Source: a beta proteobacterium AAP99
GTDB lineage: Bacteria > Pseudomonadota > Gammaproteobacteria > Burkholderiales > Burkholderiaceae_C
Length of the DNA: 64,000 bases
Direction of reading: 5' to 3'
NCBI GenBank assembly: GCA_001295775.1
Contig: LJIA01000001.1
Span: 372,001-436,000 of the forward strand
Made by a program: the position numbers and the translations under genes. Of this stretch, positions 18,031 through 27,820 are shown in pieces (positions within the stretch are counted from its first letter, which is position 1; the number at the start of each line of letters is the position of its first letter). The notes beneath the pieces are model-generated. The model was not told where the DNA came from. It did no database searches and worked only from the letters and a program-made list of their open reading frames with translations.

Positions 18031-18963
18031 GTGATCGATGAATTCGGGGCGAAATTCTTCGCCATGGTGCTGCTCGTCCTGACGATCCTCACCGGCATCC
18101 TGTTCGTGCTGGACCTCGTCGTGTTCCGCAAGCAGCGCCGTGCCCTGGCCGACGCCGCAGCCGCCCGATTCGATTCCGGCGAGGCCTTGTCGATTCGCGC
18201 CGGGGAGGGCGATGATGCCGTCGCCCAAGCGCGCAAACGTGTGATCGATGGCCAGATGCGCCAGCCCTGGTGGCTGGAGTGGACCGCCGGCCTGTTCCCG
18301 GTGATTGCTGCGGTGTTCTTCCTGCGCAGCTTCATCGCGGAACCTTTCCGCATCCCGTCCGGCTCCATGATCCCCACGCTGCTGGTTGGCGATCTGATCC
18401 TCGTGAACAAGTACACCTATGGCATTCGGTTGCCGGTGACCAACTCCAAGATGATCTCGACGGGCAGCCCGCAGCGCGGCGATGTGGTGGTGTTTCGCTA
18501 CCCGCCGAACGAGCGCGCCGGAAAGCCGAGCGTGGACTACATCAAGCGCGTCATCGGCGTGCCCGGCGACGTGATCGAGTACGCGGACAAGCGTCTGGTG
18601 CTCAATGGCAAGGAGGTCGTGACGACCTCGACCGGCCCGTTTCTTGATCCTGAGCGGGCGGTATATCTCGAACGCTTCACCGAGCAGATCGGTACGGTGT
18701 CGCACGCCATTCTCAAGGACTCCAGCCGACCCTCCAGCGTGATGCCGGTAGAAGGTTTTGACTATGCGGGCGCCTGCGACCTGCTCGCCAACGGCGTGAA
18801 GTGCACCGTTCCCGCGGGCAAGTACTTCGTCATGGGCGACAACCGCGACAACAGCATCGACTCCCGTTTCTGGGGATTTGTGGATGACCAACATGTTGTC
18901 GGAAAAGCATTTTTCGTGTGGATGAACTTCAGTAACATCAGCCGCATCGGTCGAATCCAGTAA
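18031..18963 (+). CDS. lepB: Signal peptidase I
   Basis: 310 residues from GTG 18031. There are two N-terminal transmembrane helices (residues about 8-28, AMVLLVLTILTGILFVLDLV, and about 87-105, TAGLFPVIAAVFFLRSF on the homologous pattern). The catalytic dyad is Ser112 in RIPSGSMIPTLLVGD and Lys172 in DYIKRVIGVPGD. Box E is visible as FVMGDNRDNSIDSRFWG. The enzyme removes signal peptides from exported proteins at the outer face of the inner membrane. lepA-lepB-DUF4845-rnc-era is a standard gene order. Confidence 0.97.
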   Translation: MIDEFGAKFFAMVLLVLTILTGILFVLDLVVFRKQRRALADAAAARFDSGEALSIRAGEGDDAVAQARKRVIDGQMRQPWWLEWTAGLFPVIAAVFFLRSFIAEPFRIPSGSMIPTLLVGDLILVNKYTYGIRLPVTNSKMISTGSPQRGDVVVFRYPPNERAGKPSVDYIKRVIGVPGDVIEYADKRLVLNGKEVVTTSTGPFLDPERAVYLERFTEQIGTVSHAILKDSSRPSSVMPVEGFDYAGACDLLANGVKCTVPAGKYFVMGDNRDNSIDSRFWGFVDDQHVVGKAFFVWMNFSNISRIGRIQ

Positions 18964-18980
18964 GGGCGAGGGCACAAGTG

Positions 18981-19325
18981 ATGTTTTCTAAGCAACGCGG
19001 ATTGAGCCTGCTGAGCGTCGTCTTCCTGCTGATCGTGGTCGGCGGCGGTTTGCTGCTCGGGATGAAGATCACGCCCACCGTGACCGAATACCTGGAGATC
19101 AAGAAGGCTCTCAAGAAGGCTGCCGAAAAGGGTGACACCCCGGCCAGCGTTCGCGGTGCGTTCGACCTGATTGCCAGCGCCGGCTACATCACCAGCATCG
19201 GCGGCAAGGACATCGCTGTCACCAAGCGGGGTGACAAAGTGATTGCCTCGGTGGCCTATCAGAAGAAGATCGAACTGATCGCGCCGGTAAGCCTCGTCAT
19301 CGACTACGAGGCGAGTTCCGAGTAA
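18981..19325 (+). CDS. DUF4845 family small membrane protein
   Basis: 114 residues. One N-terminal transmembrane helix ([22 protein letters not shown], residues 8-29) is followed by a small soluble domain with [20 protein letters not shown] and a C-terminal DYEASSE. The N-terminus resembles prepilin-like proteins ([11 protein letters not shown]) but lacks the Glu at position 5 after a Gly that a type IV prepilin needs. DUF4845 genes are almost always between lepB and rnc in Betaproteobacteria; function unknown. ATG 18981 is preferred over GTG 18978 because GAGGG lies 8 bases before it. Confidence 0.85.
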   Translation: MFSKQRGLSLLSVVFLLIVVGGGLLLGMKITPTVTEYLEIKKALKKAAEKGDTPASVRGAFDLIASAGYITSIGGKDIAVTKRGDKVIASVAYQKKIELIAPVSLVIDYEASSE

Positions 19326-19329
19326 TCCC

Positions 19330-20133
19330 ATGGATCTGAAGGGCCTCGAAGAACGTCTAGGCCATCGGTTCAAGCAGCCGGCGCTACTGCAGCAGGCGCT
19401 GACGCACCGGAGCTTTTCTGCCGTCCACAACGAGCGCCTCGAGTTCCTCGGGGACTCGGTCCTGAATCTCGCCGTCGCGCACTTGCTCTACGACAAGTAC
19501 GCCAAGATCGATGAGGGCGATCTCTCGCGTCTGCGGGCCAACCTCGTCAAGCAGCAGGCCCTGTTCGAGATCGCGCAGACCATCTCGGTCTCTCAGTATC
19601 TGAACCTTGGCGAAGGCGAGCTGAAGAGCGGAGGTTTCCGGCGTCCATCGATCCTTGCGGACACGATGGAAGCCTTGTTTGGGGCCATCTTCCTGGACGC
19701 CGGCTTTGACGCCGCGGCCAAGGTCGTGCGCAAGCTCTACGAGGCGGTCCTCGCGCAAATCGATCCCAAGACACTGGGCAAGGACGCAAAGACCCTGCTC
19801 CAGGAATATCTACAGGGTCGGAAGATCGCGCTGCCCACCTACAACGTGATCGCGACCCACGGCGCGGCGCACAATCAGGAATTCGAGGTCGAGTGCCTCG
19901 TGCCAAAGCTGGATGTGCGCGTGGTGGGCATGGGCGGAAGTCGCCGCGCCGCAGAGCAGGGCGCCGCAAAGCTTGCGCTGGAAGCGGTTGTGGCGCTCGC
20001 GCCGGCAGCCGCCAAGCGCGCGCGCAAGACAACGCGCCGCGACACACAGCTCAGCTTGCCTGTCGCCACCGTTCAAACGCCCCAGGCGGACCTGCTCACG
20101 CCGACCGATCCTGCGGTAGGCAAGACGGCGTGA
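19330..20133 (+). CDS. rnc: Ribonuclease III
   Basis: 267 residues. The RNase III signature is [20 protein letters not shown] near residue 36. The metal-binding residues continue in [20 protein letters not shown]. The double-stranded RNA-binding domain runs from about residue 155 ([20 protein letters not shown]) to [16 protein letters not shown]. About 35 extra C-terminal residues (Arg/Thr/Pro-rich) follow the binding domain, which is longer than the E. coli protein. It cleaves double-stranded RNA in rRNA precursors and mRNAs. The stop overlaps the era start (GTGA). Confidence 0.97.
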   Translation: MDLKGLEERLGHRFKQPALLQQALTHRSFSAVHNERLEFLGDSVLNLAVAHLLYDKYAKIDEGDLSRLRANLVKQQALFEIAQTISVSQYLNLGEGELKSGGFRRPSILADTMEALFGAIFLDAGFDAAAKVVRKLYEAVLAQIDPKTLGKDAKTLLQEYLQGRKIALPTYNVIATHGAAHNQEFEVECLVPKLDVRVVGMGGSRRAAEQGAAKLALEAVVALAPAAAKRARKTTRRDTQLSLPVATVQTPQADLLTPTDPAVGKTA

Positions 20134-21035
20134 GTACCGACGCATCTGCCGCCGTGCCGCATCGCGCCGGGCTGGTCGCGATTGTGGGCCGTCCTAATGT
20201 GGGCAAGTCCACCTTGCTCAATGCACTGATCGGCGAGCGCTTGTCGATCACATCGCGGCGGCCGCAGACCACACGACATCGCATCCTGGGCGTGTTGAGC
20301 CGTCCTGGCTATCAGATCGGCTTTGTGGACACGCCTGGGTTCCAGACCCGCCATGGCGGGGCGATGCCCAAACTGATGAACCGTTCGGTCACGCAGGCGA
20401 TCACCGGGGTAGAGGCGGCGCTGTTTGTCAGCGAAGGCGGAGAGCTGGGGCCAGCCGATCTCAAGGTGCTGGACATACTGCCCAAGCCGCTGCCGGTGCT
20501 TGCAGTCATCAACAAGATTGACTTGATGACCAGCAAGGACGAACTGCTGCCCGTGATCGCCCGGTTCTCGTCGGTGCGCGAGTTCGCTGCCATAGTGCCT
20601 GTTTCCGCAGAGAAGCGGTTGGGTCTGGACACGCTCGAGCGGGCGATCGCTGCGTTGCTGCCGGAATCGGAGCCGCTGTTTGAAGAGGACACGCTGACCG
20701 ACCGGAGCGAACGATTTCTCGCAACCGAACGTGTGCGTGAAAAGGTCTTCCGTCTGACCGGCGACGAAGTGCCCTTCGGCACCACAGTCGTGATCGAGAC
20801 CTGGGAGGACACCCCGCGTGGCAAGCGCATTGCCGCGGCCATTGTGGTCTCGCGCGAGAGCCACAAGCCGATCATCATCGGCCACAAGGGTGAGCGCATC
20901 AAGCGCATCGGCCAGGAGGCGCGACTGGATCTGGCCAAGTTGTTCGACTGCCCCGTGCACCTGGAGCTTTGGGTCAAGGTGCGCGAAGGTTGGGCCGAGT
21001 CCGAGGCGAGTCTTCGCTCGCTGGGTTTCGACTGA
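20130..21035 (+). CDS. era: GTPase Era
   Basis: 301 residues from GTG 20130, overlapping rnc. GTPase motifs are [14 protein letters not shown] (G1), QTTRHRILG (G2), VDTPGF (G3), INKIDLM (G4) and PVSAEK (G5). The C-terminal KH domain carries [20 protein letters not shown]. Era binds 16S rRNA and guides small-subunit maturation. The frame is open upstream inside rnc, but the homologous protein starts here. It is followed by recO after 14 bases. Confidence 0.97.
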   Translation: MSTDASAAVPHRAGLVAIVGRPNVGKSTLLNALIGERLSITSRRPQTTRHRILGVLSRPGYQIGFVDTPGFQTRHGGAMPKLMNRSVTQAITGVEAALFVSEGGELGPADLKVLDILPKPLPVLAVINKIDLMTSKDELLPVIARFSSVREFAAIVPVSAEKRLGLDTLERAIAALLPESEPLFEEDTLTDRSERFLATERVREKVFRLTGDEVPFGTTVVIETWEDTPRGKRIAAAIVVSRESHKPIIIGHKGERIKRIGQEARLDLAKLFDCPVHLELWVKVREGWAESEASLRSLGFD

Positions 21036-21049
21036 CTGACGCAGGCGCC

Positions 21050-21808
21050 ATGGCGCAGCGCCCCGCGTCCGCGGCTAGCAAGACGCTGGCCTTCGTCCTT
21101 CATGTCTGGCCGTACTCGGAGAGCAGCCTGATCGCGGAGTTGCTGACGCGCGATCGAGGGCGAGTGGCTGCGCTTGCCAAGGGCGCGAGGCGCCCGCGGT
21201 CGGGCGTGCGGCCGCTTCTGCAGCCCTTCGCGCCCGTCATGTGCAAGCTCGCGGGGAAGTCCGACGTGCAGGTGTTGTCCGCGCTCGAATGGGCCGGCAG
21301 CGTCGGAGCGCTTGAGGGCGAGCGTCTGATGAGCGGCATCTATCTGAATGAACTCCTTCTGGGCCTTCTGCCACGGCACGACCCGCATCCCGAGGTGTTC
21401 GACCACTACACCCAGGCGCTCGCCGAGTTGGCGACCTCCCACGCGGCCGACGGCAGCCTGCGACGCTTCGAGTACCGGTTGATGCGCGATCTGGGCTACA
21501 TGCCGATGCCGGATGTGGTTGCGCTCGACCCCGCGGTCCCGGCGCTGCCTTGGTGCCTCGACGCGCATGAGGGCTGGCAACCGGCGGGCGCACGGACAGG
21601 CGATCTGCAGACCGCAGACTTTCTGGCCCTTCTGGCAGATGACTTCGCTGACACTGCGCGCAATCGGCGGCTGCAGAGTGTCCTGCGGCGCGTCATCGAT
21701 CAGGCGCGCACGGGATGTGGGGCGCGCTCGCGGCTTGCCTGGCAGGAGTTCAACCGGCTGCGCGGCCGGGCGACGCCGGTGCAGCGAGTCGATGCGGGGG
21801 CCGCATGA
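21050..21808 (+). CDS. recO: DNA repair protein RecO
   Basis: 252 residues from ATG 21050. The N-terminal OB fold is [20 protein letters not shown] followed by [20 protein letters not shown]. The helical C-terminal part contains [20 protein letters not shown] and [14 protein letters not shown]. RecO works with RecF and RecR to load RecA on gapped DNA. The stop overlaps the acpS start (ATGA). In most betaproteobacteria pdxJ lies between these two genes; here it is absent and the genes are directly fused in an operon. Confidence 0.94.
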   Translation: MAQRPASAASKTLAFVLHVWPYSESSLIAELLTRDRGRVAALAKGARRPRSGVRPLLQPFAPVMCKLAGKSDVQVLSALEWAGSVGALEGERLMSGIYLNELLLGLLPRHDPHPEVFDHYTQALAELATSHAADGSLRRFEYRLMRDLGYMPMPDVVALDPAVPALPWCLDAHEGWQPAGARTGDLQTADFLALLADDFADTARNRRLQSVLRRVIDQARTGCGARSRLAWQEFNRLRGRATPVQRVDAGAA

Positions 21809-22212
21809 TCTTTGGCGTGGGTACCGACATCGTGGACATTCGGCGGATCGCGCAGACCCTCGCGCGCCAGCCTCGATTTGCCTCGCGCATCCTGGGGCAG
21901 CAGGAACTTGCTGTGTACGAACGCCGACTTGCCGCAAATCCCGCGCGCGGCGTGACCTACCTGGCCACGCGCTTTTCCTGTAAAGAGGCCTTCTCCAAGG
22001 CCTGTGGGTTGGGTATGCGCTCGCCCATGACCTGGCAGGCGATCGAAGTGCTCAACCAGCCAGGTGGTCGTCCGGCAATCGTTGCTCATGGCGCGATGCG
22101 AGAATGGCTGCTTTCCAGGAACCTGATCGCTCACGTCACGCTCAGCGACGAGCGAGACCATGCGGTCAGCTTCGTCGTGCTCGAAACCACTTCCACGCCT
22201 TCGCCTGTCTGA
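21805..22212 (+). CDS. acpS: Holo-ACP synthase
   Basis: 135 residues from ATG 21805. The [16 protein letters not shown]-terminus holds the Mg-binding Asp, and [19 protein letters not shown] holds the metal-binding Glu and the CoA-binding Lys. [18 protein letters not shown] is the usual end. It transfers 4'-phosphopantetheine from CoA to Ser37 of the ACP encoded at 10158. It directly overlaps recO and is followed by nagZ after 5 bases. Confidence 0.96.
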   Translation: MIFGVGTDIVDIRRIAQTLARQPRFASRILGQQELAVYERRLAANPARGVTYLATRFSCKEAFSKACGLGMRSPMTWQAIEVLNQPGGRPAIVAHGAMREWLLSRNLIAHVTLSDERDHAVSFVVLETTSTPSPV

Positions 22213-22217
22213 TTTTC

Positions 22218-23258
22218 ATGAGCAACACACCGCTTCCCGGCCCTGTCATGGTTGATGTGGCCGGTCTGACCCTGACCGACCATGAGCGCGAACGGCTGCG
22301 CCATCCGCTGACGGGTGCAGTCATTCTGTTTGCACGGAACTTCGAATCGCGCGCTCAGCTCAAGTCGCTCTGCGACGACATTCATGCGACGCGCTCGCCG
22401 CGTCTGCTGATTGCGGTGGATCACGAGGGCGGTCGTGTGCAGCGCTTCAGAACCGATGGGTTCACACACCTGCCGACCATGCGCGCTTTGGGGGAGCTCT
22501 GGCAGCGCGACGCCATGAGCGCGACGCGCGCAGCCACTGCATGTGGCTACGTGCTTGCGGCTGAGCTGCGTGCCTGCGGAGTGGACTTCAGCTTTACGCC
22601 GGTCCTCGATCTCGACTATGGCCGCAGCGCCGTCATCGGAACGCGCGCATTTCATTGGGACGCACGGGTGACCGCCGTTCTCGCCAAGAGCCTGATCCAC
22701 GGCTTGCTGCAAGCCGGCATGAAGAGCTGCGGCAAGCACTTTCCAGGGCACGGCCATGTGGAGGCAGACAGCCACCATGAGATCCCGGTGGATGAACGCA
22801 CTCTGGATGAAGTACTTGCTGGCGATGCCATGCCCTATGCGTGGCTTTCGGAATCGCTGGCCAGTGTGATGCCGGCGCATGTCATCTTCTCGAGGGTCGA
22901 TCCGCAGCCCGCAGGTTTCAGCCGGTTCTGGCTCCAGGACGTGCTGCGAACGCGCTTTCGGTTCCAGGGGGCAATCTTCAGTGATGACCTCGCCATGGAA
23001 GGCGCAACTGTGGCTGGCGATATCCACGCACGAGCGCGAGCGGCGCTCGACGCCGGCTGCGACATGATCCCGATCTGCAACCGGCCCGATCTTGCCGACG
23101 AACTGCTCGCGGCAGATGCACTGCAAGTCGATCCGGTGCGCGGGCGGCGCATCCAGGCGCTCCATGCGGTGGGCGATCCCCCGGACTGGCAATCGCTCCA
23201 GGCAGATCCGCTGTATCGGGCGGCTCGCAGCCTGATCGAGCCGCTGCTGGGCCAGTGA
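22218..23258 (+). CDS. nagZ: Beta-N-acetylhexosaminidase NagZ (GH3)
   Basis: 346 residues from ATG 22218. GH3 features are [41 protein letters not shown], the catalytic-loop [20 protein letters not shown], and the nucleophile Asp in [11 protein letters not shown]. NagZ removes GlcNAc from anhydro-muropeptides during cytoplasmic peptidoglycan recycling, and its products can induce AmpC beta-lactamase in other bacteria. The position after acpS is the usual betaproteobacterial one. Confidence 0.96.
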   Translation: MSNTPLPGPVMVDVAGLTLTDHERERLRHPLTGAVILFARNFESRAQLKSLCDDIHATRSPRLLIAVDHEGGRVQRFRTDGFTHLPTMRALGELWQRDAMSATRAATACGYVLAAELRACGVDFSFTPVLDLDYGRSAVIGTRAFHWDARVTAVLAKSLIHGLLQAGMKSCGKHFPGHGHVEADSHHEIPVDERTLDEVLAGDAMPYAWLSESLASVMPAHVIFSRVDPQPAGFSRFWLQDVLRTRFRFQGAIFSDDLAMEGATVAGDIHARARAALDAGCDMIPICNRPDLADELLAADALQVDPVRGRRIQALHAVGDPPDWQSLQADPLYRAARSLIEPLLGQ

Positions 23259-23280
23259 TCCTCGGGCAGGAAGTGTTGGC

Positions 23281-25164
23281 GTGACAGAGCCTGAGTCCGA
23301 CAGCAGTCATGACACCGCGCCGATCGAGCCCGCGGCGCGCGATGCAGAGTTGCGCGCGTTCATCGCGAGCCTGCCGGCACTGCCTGGTGTCTATCGGCAC
23401 ATCGGAGCGGACGACAAGGTGCTGTATGTGGGCAAGGCGCGCGATCTGAAGAAGCGGGTCTCGAGCTACTTCCAGAAGACGCTGACGAGTCCGCGAATCG
23501 CGCAGATGGTGGCACAGGTCGAGCGGATCGAGGTGACCGTCACCCGCTCGGAAGCTGAGGCGCTGCTGCTTGAGAACAACCTCATCAAGACGCTGGCCCC
23601 GCGCTACAACATTCTGTTCCGTGACGACAAGAGCTACCCCTTCCTGAAGCTGACCGACCACGCTTTTCCGCGAGTGGCGTACTACCGCGGCGAAGCGACG
23701 GGCAAGGCGCAGTTCTTCGGGCCGTATCCCTCGGCGTGGGCCGTGAAGGAGAGTATCGGCCTGGTGCAGAAGGTGTTCCAGCTGCGCAGCTGTCAGGACT
23801 CCGTGTTTCGCAATCGATCAAGACCCTGCTTGCTGCATCAGATCAATCGCTGTTCTGCGCCCTGCGTGGGCAAGATTGATGCCGTCGAGTATTCGGCGGA
23901 CGTGCATCGAACCGTGCAGTTTCTGCAGGGCAAGAGCGGTGAAGTGCTATCAGAGCTGCAGGAGCGCATGCTTGCCCACGCGGAGGCGCTTCAGTTCGAG
24001 CGTGCGGCGCTGGTGCGCAACCAGATCTCCGCGCTGTCCAAGGTGCTGCATCAGCAGAGCGTGGACGCCTTGGGTGACGAAAACGTGGACATCGTGGCTG
24101 TCACCGTCGCGGGTGGACGCGCGTGCGTGAACCTCGCGATGGTGCGGGGCGGTCGTCATCTCGGTGATCGCCCGTTTTTTCCGAGCGTGAACTTTGCCGA
24201 AGGCGAACAAGAACCCGCAATCGAGGTGGCTGCCGCCTTCATCTCGCAGCACTACGCGGAGGGTGCGATTCCGGATGTGATCGTCAGCAACGCGGCGCTG
24301 GATGAGGAGTCCATCGCATTTCTGAATGCGCAGGCCGGGCGCAACATCCGCATTCTCAAGCAGCCACAGGAGCAGAAGCGCATCTGGCTGGAGCAGGGCG
24401 TACGCAACGCAAGCCTGGCGCTCGCACGGTTGCTGGCCGAGCGTGGCACCGCGCAGCAGCGCACCCGCGAACTGATCGACGTGCTTGGGTTGAGTGTCGA
24501 TGACACCGCCAAGCTGCGGATCGAGTGCTTCGATATCAGTCACACCGCCGGTGAAGCGACGCAGGCTTCATGCGTCGTGTATGCCCGGAACGAAATGCAG
24601 TCGAGCGAGTATCGGCGCTTCAACATCACTGGCATCACGGGCGGCGATGACTACGCCGCCATGCTTCAGGCGCTCTCGCGCCGCTACGGCAAGCTGGCCG
24701 AAGCCGAAGACGCGGTCTGGCCTGATGTGGTGCTGATCGACGGCGGTGCTGGCCAGCTCGCCCAAGCGGTCAAGGTCTTCGAGGACCTCGGGGTGGATGA
24801 TGTGCTGCTGGTCGGTGTAGCCAAGGGGGAGGGGCGTCGCGTTGGACTGGAGACGCTCATCTTTGCGGATGGGCGTGCACCTGCGGAGTTGGGCCGCGAA
24901 TCGGCAGCACTCATGCTCGTGGCCCAGATCCGCGACGAAGCACACCGCTTCGCCATCACGGGCATGCGGGCCAAGCGGGCCAAAGTACGCAATACTTCAA
25001 AGCTTGAAGATATCGAAGGCGTCGGGCCGCGCAAGCGCCAGCGCCTGCTGGCCCGCTTCGGGGGCGTGCGGCAACTGCAGGCGGCTTCCATCGACGACAT
25101 CGCCTCGGTCGAAGGCATTTCGCGCGCACTTGCCGAGACCATCTACCGCACGCTGCATTCCTAG
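23281..25164 (+). CDS. uvrC: UvrABC system protein C
   Basis: 627 residues from GTG 23281. The N-terminal GIY-YIG nuclease domain contains [20 protein letters not shown]. The UVR motif is at about residues 220-255 ([20 protein letters not shown]). The C-terminal RNase-H-like nuclease domain contains [20 protein letters not shown] and [14 protein letters not shown] helix-hairpin-helix end follows ([20 protein letters not shown]). UvrC makes both incisions in nucleotide excision repair. About 25 extra residues precede the nuclease domain. Full length and intact. Confidence 0.97.
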   Translation: MTEPESDSSHDTAPIEPAARDAELRAFIASLPALPGVYRHIGADDKVLYVGKARDLKKRVSSYFQKTLTSPRIAQMVAQVERIEVTVTRSEAEALLLENNLIKTLAPRYNILFRDDKSYPFLKLTDHAFPRVAYYRGEATGKAQFFGPYPSAWAVKESIGLVQKVFQLRSCQDSVFRNRSRPCLLHQINRCSAPCVGKIDAVEYSADVHRTVQFLQGKSGEVLSELQERMLAHAEALQFERAALVRNQISALSKVLHQQSVDALGDENVDIVAVTVAGGRACVNLAMVRGGRHLGDRPFFPSVNFAEGEQEPAIEVAAAFISQHYAEGAIPDVIVSNAALDEESIAFLNAQAGRNIRILKQPQEQKRIWLEQGVRNASLALARLLAERGTAQQRTRELIDVLGLSVDDTAKLRIECFDISHTAGEATQASCVVYARNEMQSSEYRRFNITGITGGDDYAAMLQALSRRYGKLAEAEDAVWPDVVLIDGGAGQLAQAVKVFEDLGVDDVLLVGVAKGEGRRVGLETLIFADGRAPAELGRESAALMLVAQIRDEAHRFAITGMRAKRAKVRNTSKLEDIEGVGPRKRQRLLARFGGVRQLQAASIDDIASVEGISRALAETIYRTLHS

Positions 25165-25193
25165 AACAACACAGATACAACGCCCGCTCATCC

Positions 25194-25754
25194 GTGCTGA
25201 CCCTGCCCACCTTGCTGACCTGGCTGCGCATCCTGGCCATCCCGGTTCTTGTCGCGCTCTACTACCTGCCTGAAACGATCAATCCCGTCACGCGTGACCT
25301 GGTGGCAACCGTGATCTTCGTCGCTGCTGCGGTGACCGACTGGTTCGATGGTTGGCTGGCGCGCAAGACCGGGCAGACGTCCGCCTTCGGGGCCTTTCTT
25401 GACCCTGTGGCCGATAAGCTGCTCGTGTGTTCTGCGCTGCTGCTTCTGCTGGAGTTCAACCGCGTGTCTGCGCTGGTCGCATTGATCATCATCGGGCGCG
25501 AGATCACGATCTCCGCACTGCGCGAGTGGATGGCTTCGCTGGGCAAGCGGGGCAATGTGGCCGTGAATTCCTTGGGCAAGTTCAAGACGGCCGCGCAGAT
25601 GGTGGCTATCCCCATGCTTCTGTTCAACGAGAAGTTGTTCGGCGTGATTCCGGTGCGCGAGATCGGCACCGTGCTCCTGTATGTCGCGGCGGTACTCACG
25701 GTCTGGTCGATGGCCTATTACCTCTGGCTTGCACGTGTGCACATGCGCGATTGA
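25194..25754 (+). CDS. pgsA: CDP-diacylglycerol-glycerol-3-phosphate 3-phosphatidyltransferase
   Basis: 186 residues from GTG 25194. The CDP-alcohol phosphotransferase motif is complete: TDWFDGWLARKTGQ and AFGAFLDPVADK (D-G-x2-A-R-x8-G-x3-D-x3-D). About five membrane helices are seen. It makes phosphatidylglycerophosphate, the precursor of phosphatidylglycerol and cardiolipin. uvrC-pgsA followed by tRNA genes is a widely conserved order in Proteobacteria. The first helix begins almost at the start (LPTLLTWLRILAIPVLVALY). Confidence 0.96.
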   Translation: MLTLPTLLTWLRILAIPVLVALYYLPETINPVTRDLVATVIFVAAAVTDWFDGWLARKTGQTSAFGAFLDPVADKLLVCSALLLLLEFNRVSALVALIIIGREITISALREWMASLGKRGNVAVNSLGKFKTAAQMVAIPMLLFNEKLFGVIPVREIGTVLLYVAAVLTVWSMAYYLWLARVHMRD

Positions 25755-25812
25755 GCGGGCGCTTGCGCTCGCAGATTCGAGGCGCGCATCGACTGCTTTC
25801 CGGCTGCTCAAT

Positions 25813-25841
25813 TTGACGGGCTGCGAATCAGTGTGTAATAT
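25813..25841 (+). promoter_or_regulatory. Sigma70-type promoter for tRNA-Gly
   Basis: TTGACG (25813-25818) and TAATAT (25836-25841) are separated by exactly 17 bases, and the tRNA starts 10 bases after the -10 box. It is one of the clearest promoters in the window. It probably drives only tRNA-Gly, because a terminator follows that gene. Confidence 0.75.
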
Positions 25842-25851
25842 TTAGGGCTCT

Positions 25852-25927
25852 GCGGGAGTAGCTCAGTTGGTAGAGCGCAACCTTGCCAAGGTTGAGGTCG
25901 CGAGTTCGAGACTCGTCTCCCGCTCCA
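25852..25927 (+). tRNA. tRNA-Gly (anticodon GCC)
   Basis: 76 bases. The acceptor stem GCGGGAG pairs with CTCCCGC. The D arm is GCTCAGTTGGTAGAGC, and the anticodon arm CAACC-TTGCCAA-GGTTG gives anticodon GCC. The T arm holds GTTCGAG, and CCA is encoded (25925-25927). Confidence 0.97.
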
Positions 25928-25935
25928 GACAAACA

Positions 25936-25959
25936 AAGGGAAGCGTCGCTTCCCTTTTT
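25936..25959 (+). terminator. Factor-independent terminator after tRNA-Gly
   Basis: Stem AAGGGAAGC (25936-25944) and GCTTCCCTT (25948-25956) with a GTC loop and a T run (TTTTT). It separates tRNA-Gly from the following tRNA-Cys/tRNA-Leu pair, which therefore probably has its own promoter in the next 67 bases. Confidence 0.8.
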
Positions 25960-26026
25960 CGTTCCAGATGCCTGTGCAGGCCCACGCAATCGAGCGTGAT
26001 ACAGTGCCAGCACCAGTCATGGCCGT

Positions 26027-26100
26027 GGCGGGTTAGCAAAGCGGTTATGCAGCGGATTGCAAATCCGTTTAGCTCGGTTCGACTCCGGGACCCGCCTCCA
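26027..26100 (+). tRNA. tRNA-Cys (anticodon GCA)
   Basis: 74 bases. The acceptor stem GGCGGGT pairs with ACCCGCC. The anticodon arm CGGAT-TGCAAAT-CCG region gives GCA, the T arm holds GGTTCGACTCC, and CCA is encoded. TACAGT at 26000-26005 could be its -10 box, but no good -35 is seen. Confidence 0.96.
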
Positions 26101-26144
26101 CTCCCTCTCCTGACTGCACGCAAGCGGCCCAGCGCCGTCCCTGC

Positions 26145-26235
26145 GCCGCGGTGGTGAAATCGGTAGACACAGCGGACTTAAAATCCGCCGAACGGTAAAA
26201 CGTTCGTGCCGGTTCGATTCCGGCCCGCGGCACCA
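26145..26235 (+). tRNA. tRNA-Leu (anticodon TAA)
   Basis: 91 bases with a long variable arm, as expected of a class II tRNA (GAACGG...CGTTC). The acceptor stem GCCGCGG pairs with CCGCGGC. The anticodon loop ACTTAAAAT gives TAA, and CCA is encoded at the end. It is 44 bases after tRNA-Cys, probably co-transcribed. Confidence 0.97.
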
Positions 26236-26295
26236 GCCTTCCGGTTTACCCATCCTCTCTCCTCCATCGGCTCTCGGGCCGAAGCGCAACACGCC

Positions 26296-26724
26296 ATGAA
26301 GGTTTTCGATCTGCAGTGCGAACACGGCCATCGTTTCGAGGGCTGGTTCGCGAGTCATGAAGCGTTCGAGCAGCAGAACACCGGCGGTCTCGTGGTCTGT
26401 CCGATCTGCGGCTCGATCGAGATCGCAAGGCAGGTCACCGCAGCACGCATCAATACCGGCGCCGTTGCACCCACAGAGCAGGCAAGTGACGCGCTGGCCG
26501 TGCCTCCGCAAGCCATGTGGAAGTTCATGCGTTCTCTCGTGGACGGCAGCGAGGACGTCGGCGAGCGCTTCGCAGCCGAGGCCCGCGCCATTCACTACGG
26601 CGAATCCCCCGAGCGCTCCATTCGTGGCCGTGCCACGTCGGAAGAGCGGCAGGCCCTGGCCGAGGAGGGTATCGAGACCCTCTCGCTGCCCATGCCGTCC
26701 TTCCTCAAAGAACCGCTGCAATAG
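26296..26724 (+). CDS. DUF1178 family protein
   Basis: 142 residues from ATG 26296. It begins MKVFDLQCEHGHRFEGWF, with a second Cys pair in VVCPICGS at about residues 37-42, suggesting a small zinc-binding N-terminal ribbon. The C-terminal half is WKFMRSLVDGSEDVGERF and ARAIHYGESPERSIRGRAT, the family signature. DUF1178 proteins are small, of unknown function, and common in Alpha- and Betaproteobacteria. It is followed by alr after 9 bases. The frame is open upstream across tRNA-Leu, which cannot be coding. Confidence 0.87.
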   Translation: MKVFDLQCEHGHRFEGWFASHEAFEQQNTGGLVVCPICGSIEIARQVTAARINTGAVAPTEQASDALAVPPQAMWKFMRSLVDGSEDVGERFAAEARAIHYGESPERSIRGRATSEERQALAEEGIETLSLPMPSFLKEPLQ

Positions 26725-26733
26725 GCTGCGCCG

Positions 26734-27804
26734 ATGCCGCGTCCGATCCAGGCTCGCATCAGCCACGCAGCGCTTGCCCATAATCTTTCTGTTGCGCGCC
26801 GCCACGCAGGTGGCGCCTTCGTTTGGGCCGTCATCAAGGCGAACGCCTACGGCCATGGCATCGAGCGCGGAGTCGCGTCATTTGCTGCGGCGGATGGCCT
26901 GGCGATGCTGGACCTCAACGAAGCCGTGCGCTGCCGCGAGGCCGGCTGGGTCAAGTCGATCCTGCTGCTCGAGGGCATCTTCGAGGCGCGCGATCTGGAG
27001 ATTGTTGAGCGCTACGGCCTATTAATGACGGTGCACTGCGCACAGCAGATCGATCTGCTGCAGACCCATGCCCTGCAGCGACCGGTCGACGTCTACTTGA
27101 AGATGAATTCCGGCATGAATCGGCTCGGCTTCAAGCCGGCGGCCTATCGGAACGCCTGGGAGCGTTTGCGGGCCTTGCGGCACGTCGGCACCATCACGCT
27201 GATGACGCACTTTGCCGACGCCGATGTCGCTGGCGGCACGGACGCGGCCCGCACCCTGTTTGCGCAGACGACCGAGGGCCTGCCCGGCCCGCGCGCCTTG
27301 GCCAATTCCGCCGCCGTGCTCGGTGTGCCCGAGGCGATCGGCGACGCAGTGCGGCCGGGCATCATGCTCTACGGCTCCTCGCCCTTCGCTGATCGGACCG
27401 CAGCGAGCCTCGATCTGCAGCCGGGCATGACCCTGGTGTCGGAGATCATCGGCACCCAGGATCTGCTGGCCCGCGATGCGGTGGGCTACGGCAGCACCTT
27501 CCGCGCAGAGAAGCCGATGCGGATCGGCATCGTCGCCTGTGGCTATGCGGATGGCTACCCGCGCCACTGCGCGACCGGCACGCCGATCGCTGTGGCGGGC
27601 GCTCGCACACGCACCATCGGTCGGGTGTCCATGGACATGCTCGCGGTGGACCTGACAGATCTGCCGCAAGCGGGCATTGGCAGCTCGGTGGAGTTGTGGG
27701 GCGCACAGATTCCCATCGACGAGGTCGCCCGCGCCGCCGGCACGATCGGGTATGAGCTGATGTGCGCGGTGGCACCGCGTGTGCCCATGCTGTCGGTGGA
27801 CTGA
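26734..27804 (+). CDS. alr: Alanine racemase
   Basis: 356 residues. The PLP-binding Lys35 is in WAVIKANAYGHGIE and the catalytic Tyr252 is in DAVGYGSTFRAEKPMR. Further conserved blocks are LKMNSGMNRLGF and RPGIMLYGSSPF. It interconverts L- and D-alanine for peptidoglycan. A single biosynthetic-type enzyme is likely; a catabolic DadX role is less likely because dadA (44515) is far away and in another operon. It is followed by radA after 16 bases. Confidence 0.96.
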   Translation: MPRPIQARISHAALAHNLSVARRHAGGAFVWAVIKANAYGHGIERGVASFAAADGLAMLDLNEAVRCREAGWVKSILLLEGIFEARDLEIVERYGLLMTVHCAQQIDLLQTHALQRPVDVYLKMNSGMNRLGFKPAAYRNAWERLRALRHVGTITLMTHFADADVAGGTDAARTLFAQTTEGLPGPRALANSAAVLGVPEAIGDAVRPGIMLYGSSPFADRTAASLDLQPGMTLVSEIIGTQDLLARDAVGYGSTFRAEKPMRIGIVACGYADGYPRHCATGTPIAVAGARTRTIGRVSMDMLAVDLTDLPQAGIGSSVELWGAQIPIDEVARAAGTIGYELMCAVAPRVPMLSVD

Positions 27805-27820
27805 GGCGAACCCCGAGACG

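Noticed and set aside
16165-18975. A 936-codon minus-strand open frame
   Set aside because: Antisense to lepA and lepB; His/Leu/Val-rich composition is typical of antisense frames in GC-rich DNA.
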